From a virus: DNA of 22,968 nt. Of the stretch, positions 22,901-22,968 are shown piece after piece. Position 1 is the first letter of the stretch. Each line of letters begins with the position of its first letter. The DNA lies in IMG/VR virus record IMGVR_UViG_3300042987_001047, positions 1 through 22,968 of that record; one strand, written 5' to 3'. Below the pieces are notes generated by a model. It searched no databases and was not told where the DNA came from. It was given only the letters and a program-made list of their open reading frames with translations. The position numbers were made by a program, and so were the translations under genes.

Positions 22901-22968
22901 TAGTCCACGTTGCTGCACTAGATGCGGTTGACGCATTGCCTGAGAAAGCACCACTGAACGTGGGAGCA
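19902..22968 (-). CDS. Long tail fibre with C-terminal S74 self-cleaving chaperone (5' end beyond window)
   Basis: The frame stays open to the right edge, so ATG 22616 is internal and at least 1021 residues are present. By my translation the upstream part contains TARTFTIGSTGKSVNGSADV followed by SWTLGEIGAAAASHNH, a classic fibre repeat. Next come LNADLLDGLDVHTG and YYTPANFRTVLNVPTR repeats, glycine/serine-rich beta regions, and two YYD-x-x-DTTYYxDP units (for example DLGDTTYYTDPGSTSNLNG). The last 102 residues are a peptidase S74 intramolecular chaperone, beginning SDERLKTKLGPIENP and ending in a helix (LIEAIKAQQVQIDELKALLA). In this family the Ser of SDxRLK attacks the chain to release the chaperone after trimerisation. 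This is the probable host-range determinant. The N-terminal attachment part is not in the window. Confidence 0.92.
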   Translation of the reverse strand, partial: APTFSGAFSGNASTASSAATWTTARTFTIGSTGKSVNGSADVSWTLGEIGAAAASHNHTSLTSVTSIGFTTEGSDSASIATTISGTSTFFDFNLTDDNNNDWWRWRFTPSGSTVYDAMTLKPSANGVSDLVVSGTVTGTRLISNVATGTAPLTVTSTTKVTNLNADLLDGLDVHTGTNNEANKIVRTDGNGYIQAGWINTISGDQGTSAIDRVYASYDQYIRYYTPANFRTVLNVPTRTGGDASGSWAINASTATTLQTARNIAGVSFNGSADITLTGQNISTARGTAANDLEVAKYLRWKNYGNNHVLIDASAGTEPGGGIIDKYTAQNTINSTGAGSNTWGEAISLMGWNGSNTYGVRVDRARSIDNQANSATITATSANTASQIVQRGGSGEVYLGDVFSANWFRTNGANGLYNSDYAMHFYSGEAGYYNVAGGGSLTYGGLKFRAGHASTLKGLVYWDNDGFGLLNNNGNWAVRSSYGNAYSGGTLYGAWTKASSNYTSGITLPGMFIQSGATTGTPTAIANGDLWWNTDTGKLNIWWSTANAWVVATPTPDMSQYYPVGGGNINGNVSVSGLLTATGNITATSGGSYPMTIGVHPSYQSYAGLWRQGSDYTLITDGSTNTFLNTPNAGGAIYFRTGNNTRAYVESNGYFYANRYYDLGDTTYYTDPGSTSNLNGLTVNGSGSYYSNQYFYSNKGSGVYLGATNSPGLQAYSSDGGAAFLSFHRSGSYAVNMGLDPDNVFRIGGWSASAGRLTLNMSGDLWSANSMRSSVFYDQNDTTYFVDPAADSVTSGMSAKLKYSLEVNGAGSSAGFGLALYPSWVNTGGTTTQPTYGMMFASTATYGTHGSVSNGTDWATYFTMNNTANRGWIFRDVSTPANVASISNAGYARFQSLGINTNASGTAGEIRATDNITAYYSDERLKTKLGPIENPIEKVKALSGFYFEANETAVALGYQKKREIGVSAQEVQAILPEIVTTAPISDEYLTVRYEKMIPLLIEAIKAQQVQIDELKALLASKA

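Noticed and set aside
1-22968. tRNA genes, CRISPR arrays, insertion sequences, integrase or homing endonucleases
   Set aside because: No cloverleaf-like gaps, repeat-spacer arrays, terminal inverted repeats or endonuclease motifs were seen; almost all sequence is occupied by minus-strand genes.

Overview
The window is a piece of the late (virion) gene cluster of a T4-like contractile-tailed phage of a Gram-negative host. Every gene I can support is on the minus strand, so the region reads from the right edge to the left. The call rests on an unbroken T4-type series: neck proteins gp13 and gp14, tail-end protein gp15, terminase gp16/gp17, sheath gp18, tube gp19, portal gp20, a gp67-like core protein and prohead protease gp21. 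Sequence style (shortened gp13, added beta modules in gp14 and gp15, the 133-aa protein at 12545-12946, the fibre repeats) reminds me more of environmental and cyanophage-type T4 relatives than of T4 itself. The host cannot be named; an outer-membrane barrel gene argues for a Gram-negative.

Right part (22968 to 16423), fibres and unknown virion-type genes: a long tail fibre, cut by the window edge, ends in an S74 self-cleaving chaperone. It is followed by two tandem paralogous 353/356-aa fibre-like proteins, a lysine-rich 201-aa unknown and a 236-aa coiled-coil protein.

Middle right (16436 to 12974), the most unusual block: three tightly packed genes that are not recognisable virion parts. 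They are a U32-like cysteine-cluster domain fused to a class I methyltransferase, a polytopic inner-membrane permease-like protein, and a secreted outer-membrane beta-barrel protein whose start overlaps the permease stop by 4 nt. Together they look like an envelope or small-molecule cassette made late in infection.

Middle (12946 to 10244): a 133-aa virion-type protein, then an AT-richer accessory island. The island holds a tail-fibre-like protein with an extreme cysteine-rich C-terminus (32 Cys in the last 144 residues), a zinc-ribbon protein, and two tiny proteins that share one repeated module with the end of the zinc-ribbon protein.

Left part (10222 to 1): the conserved assembly genes in the T4 order 13-14-15-16-17-18-19-20-67-(68 position)-21. 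The gp67-like protein carries an extra basic C-terminal domain.

Regulation: TATAAATA or TAATAAATA elements, the form of T4 late promoters, precede five genes (starts 12946, 12469, 5394, 2996, 1371). Two perfect 10-bp hairpins lie at gene ends directly beside such promoters (12498-12526 and 3025-3059), suggesting terminator/promoter boundaries between transcription units. No tRNA, CRISPR, integrase, IS element or homing endonuclease was seen, and no stretch over 300 bases lacks a gene.
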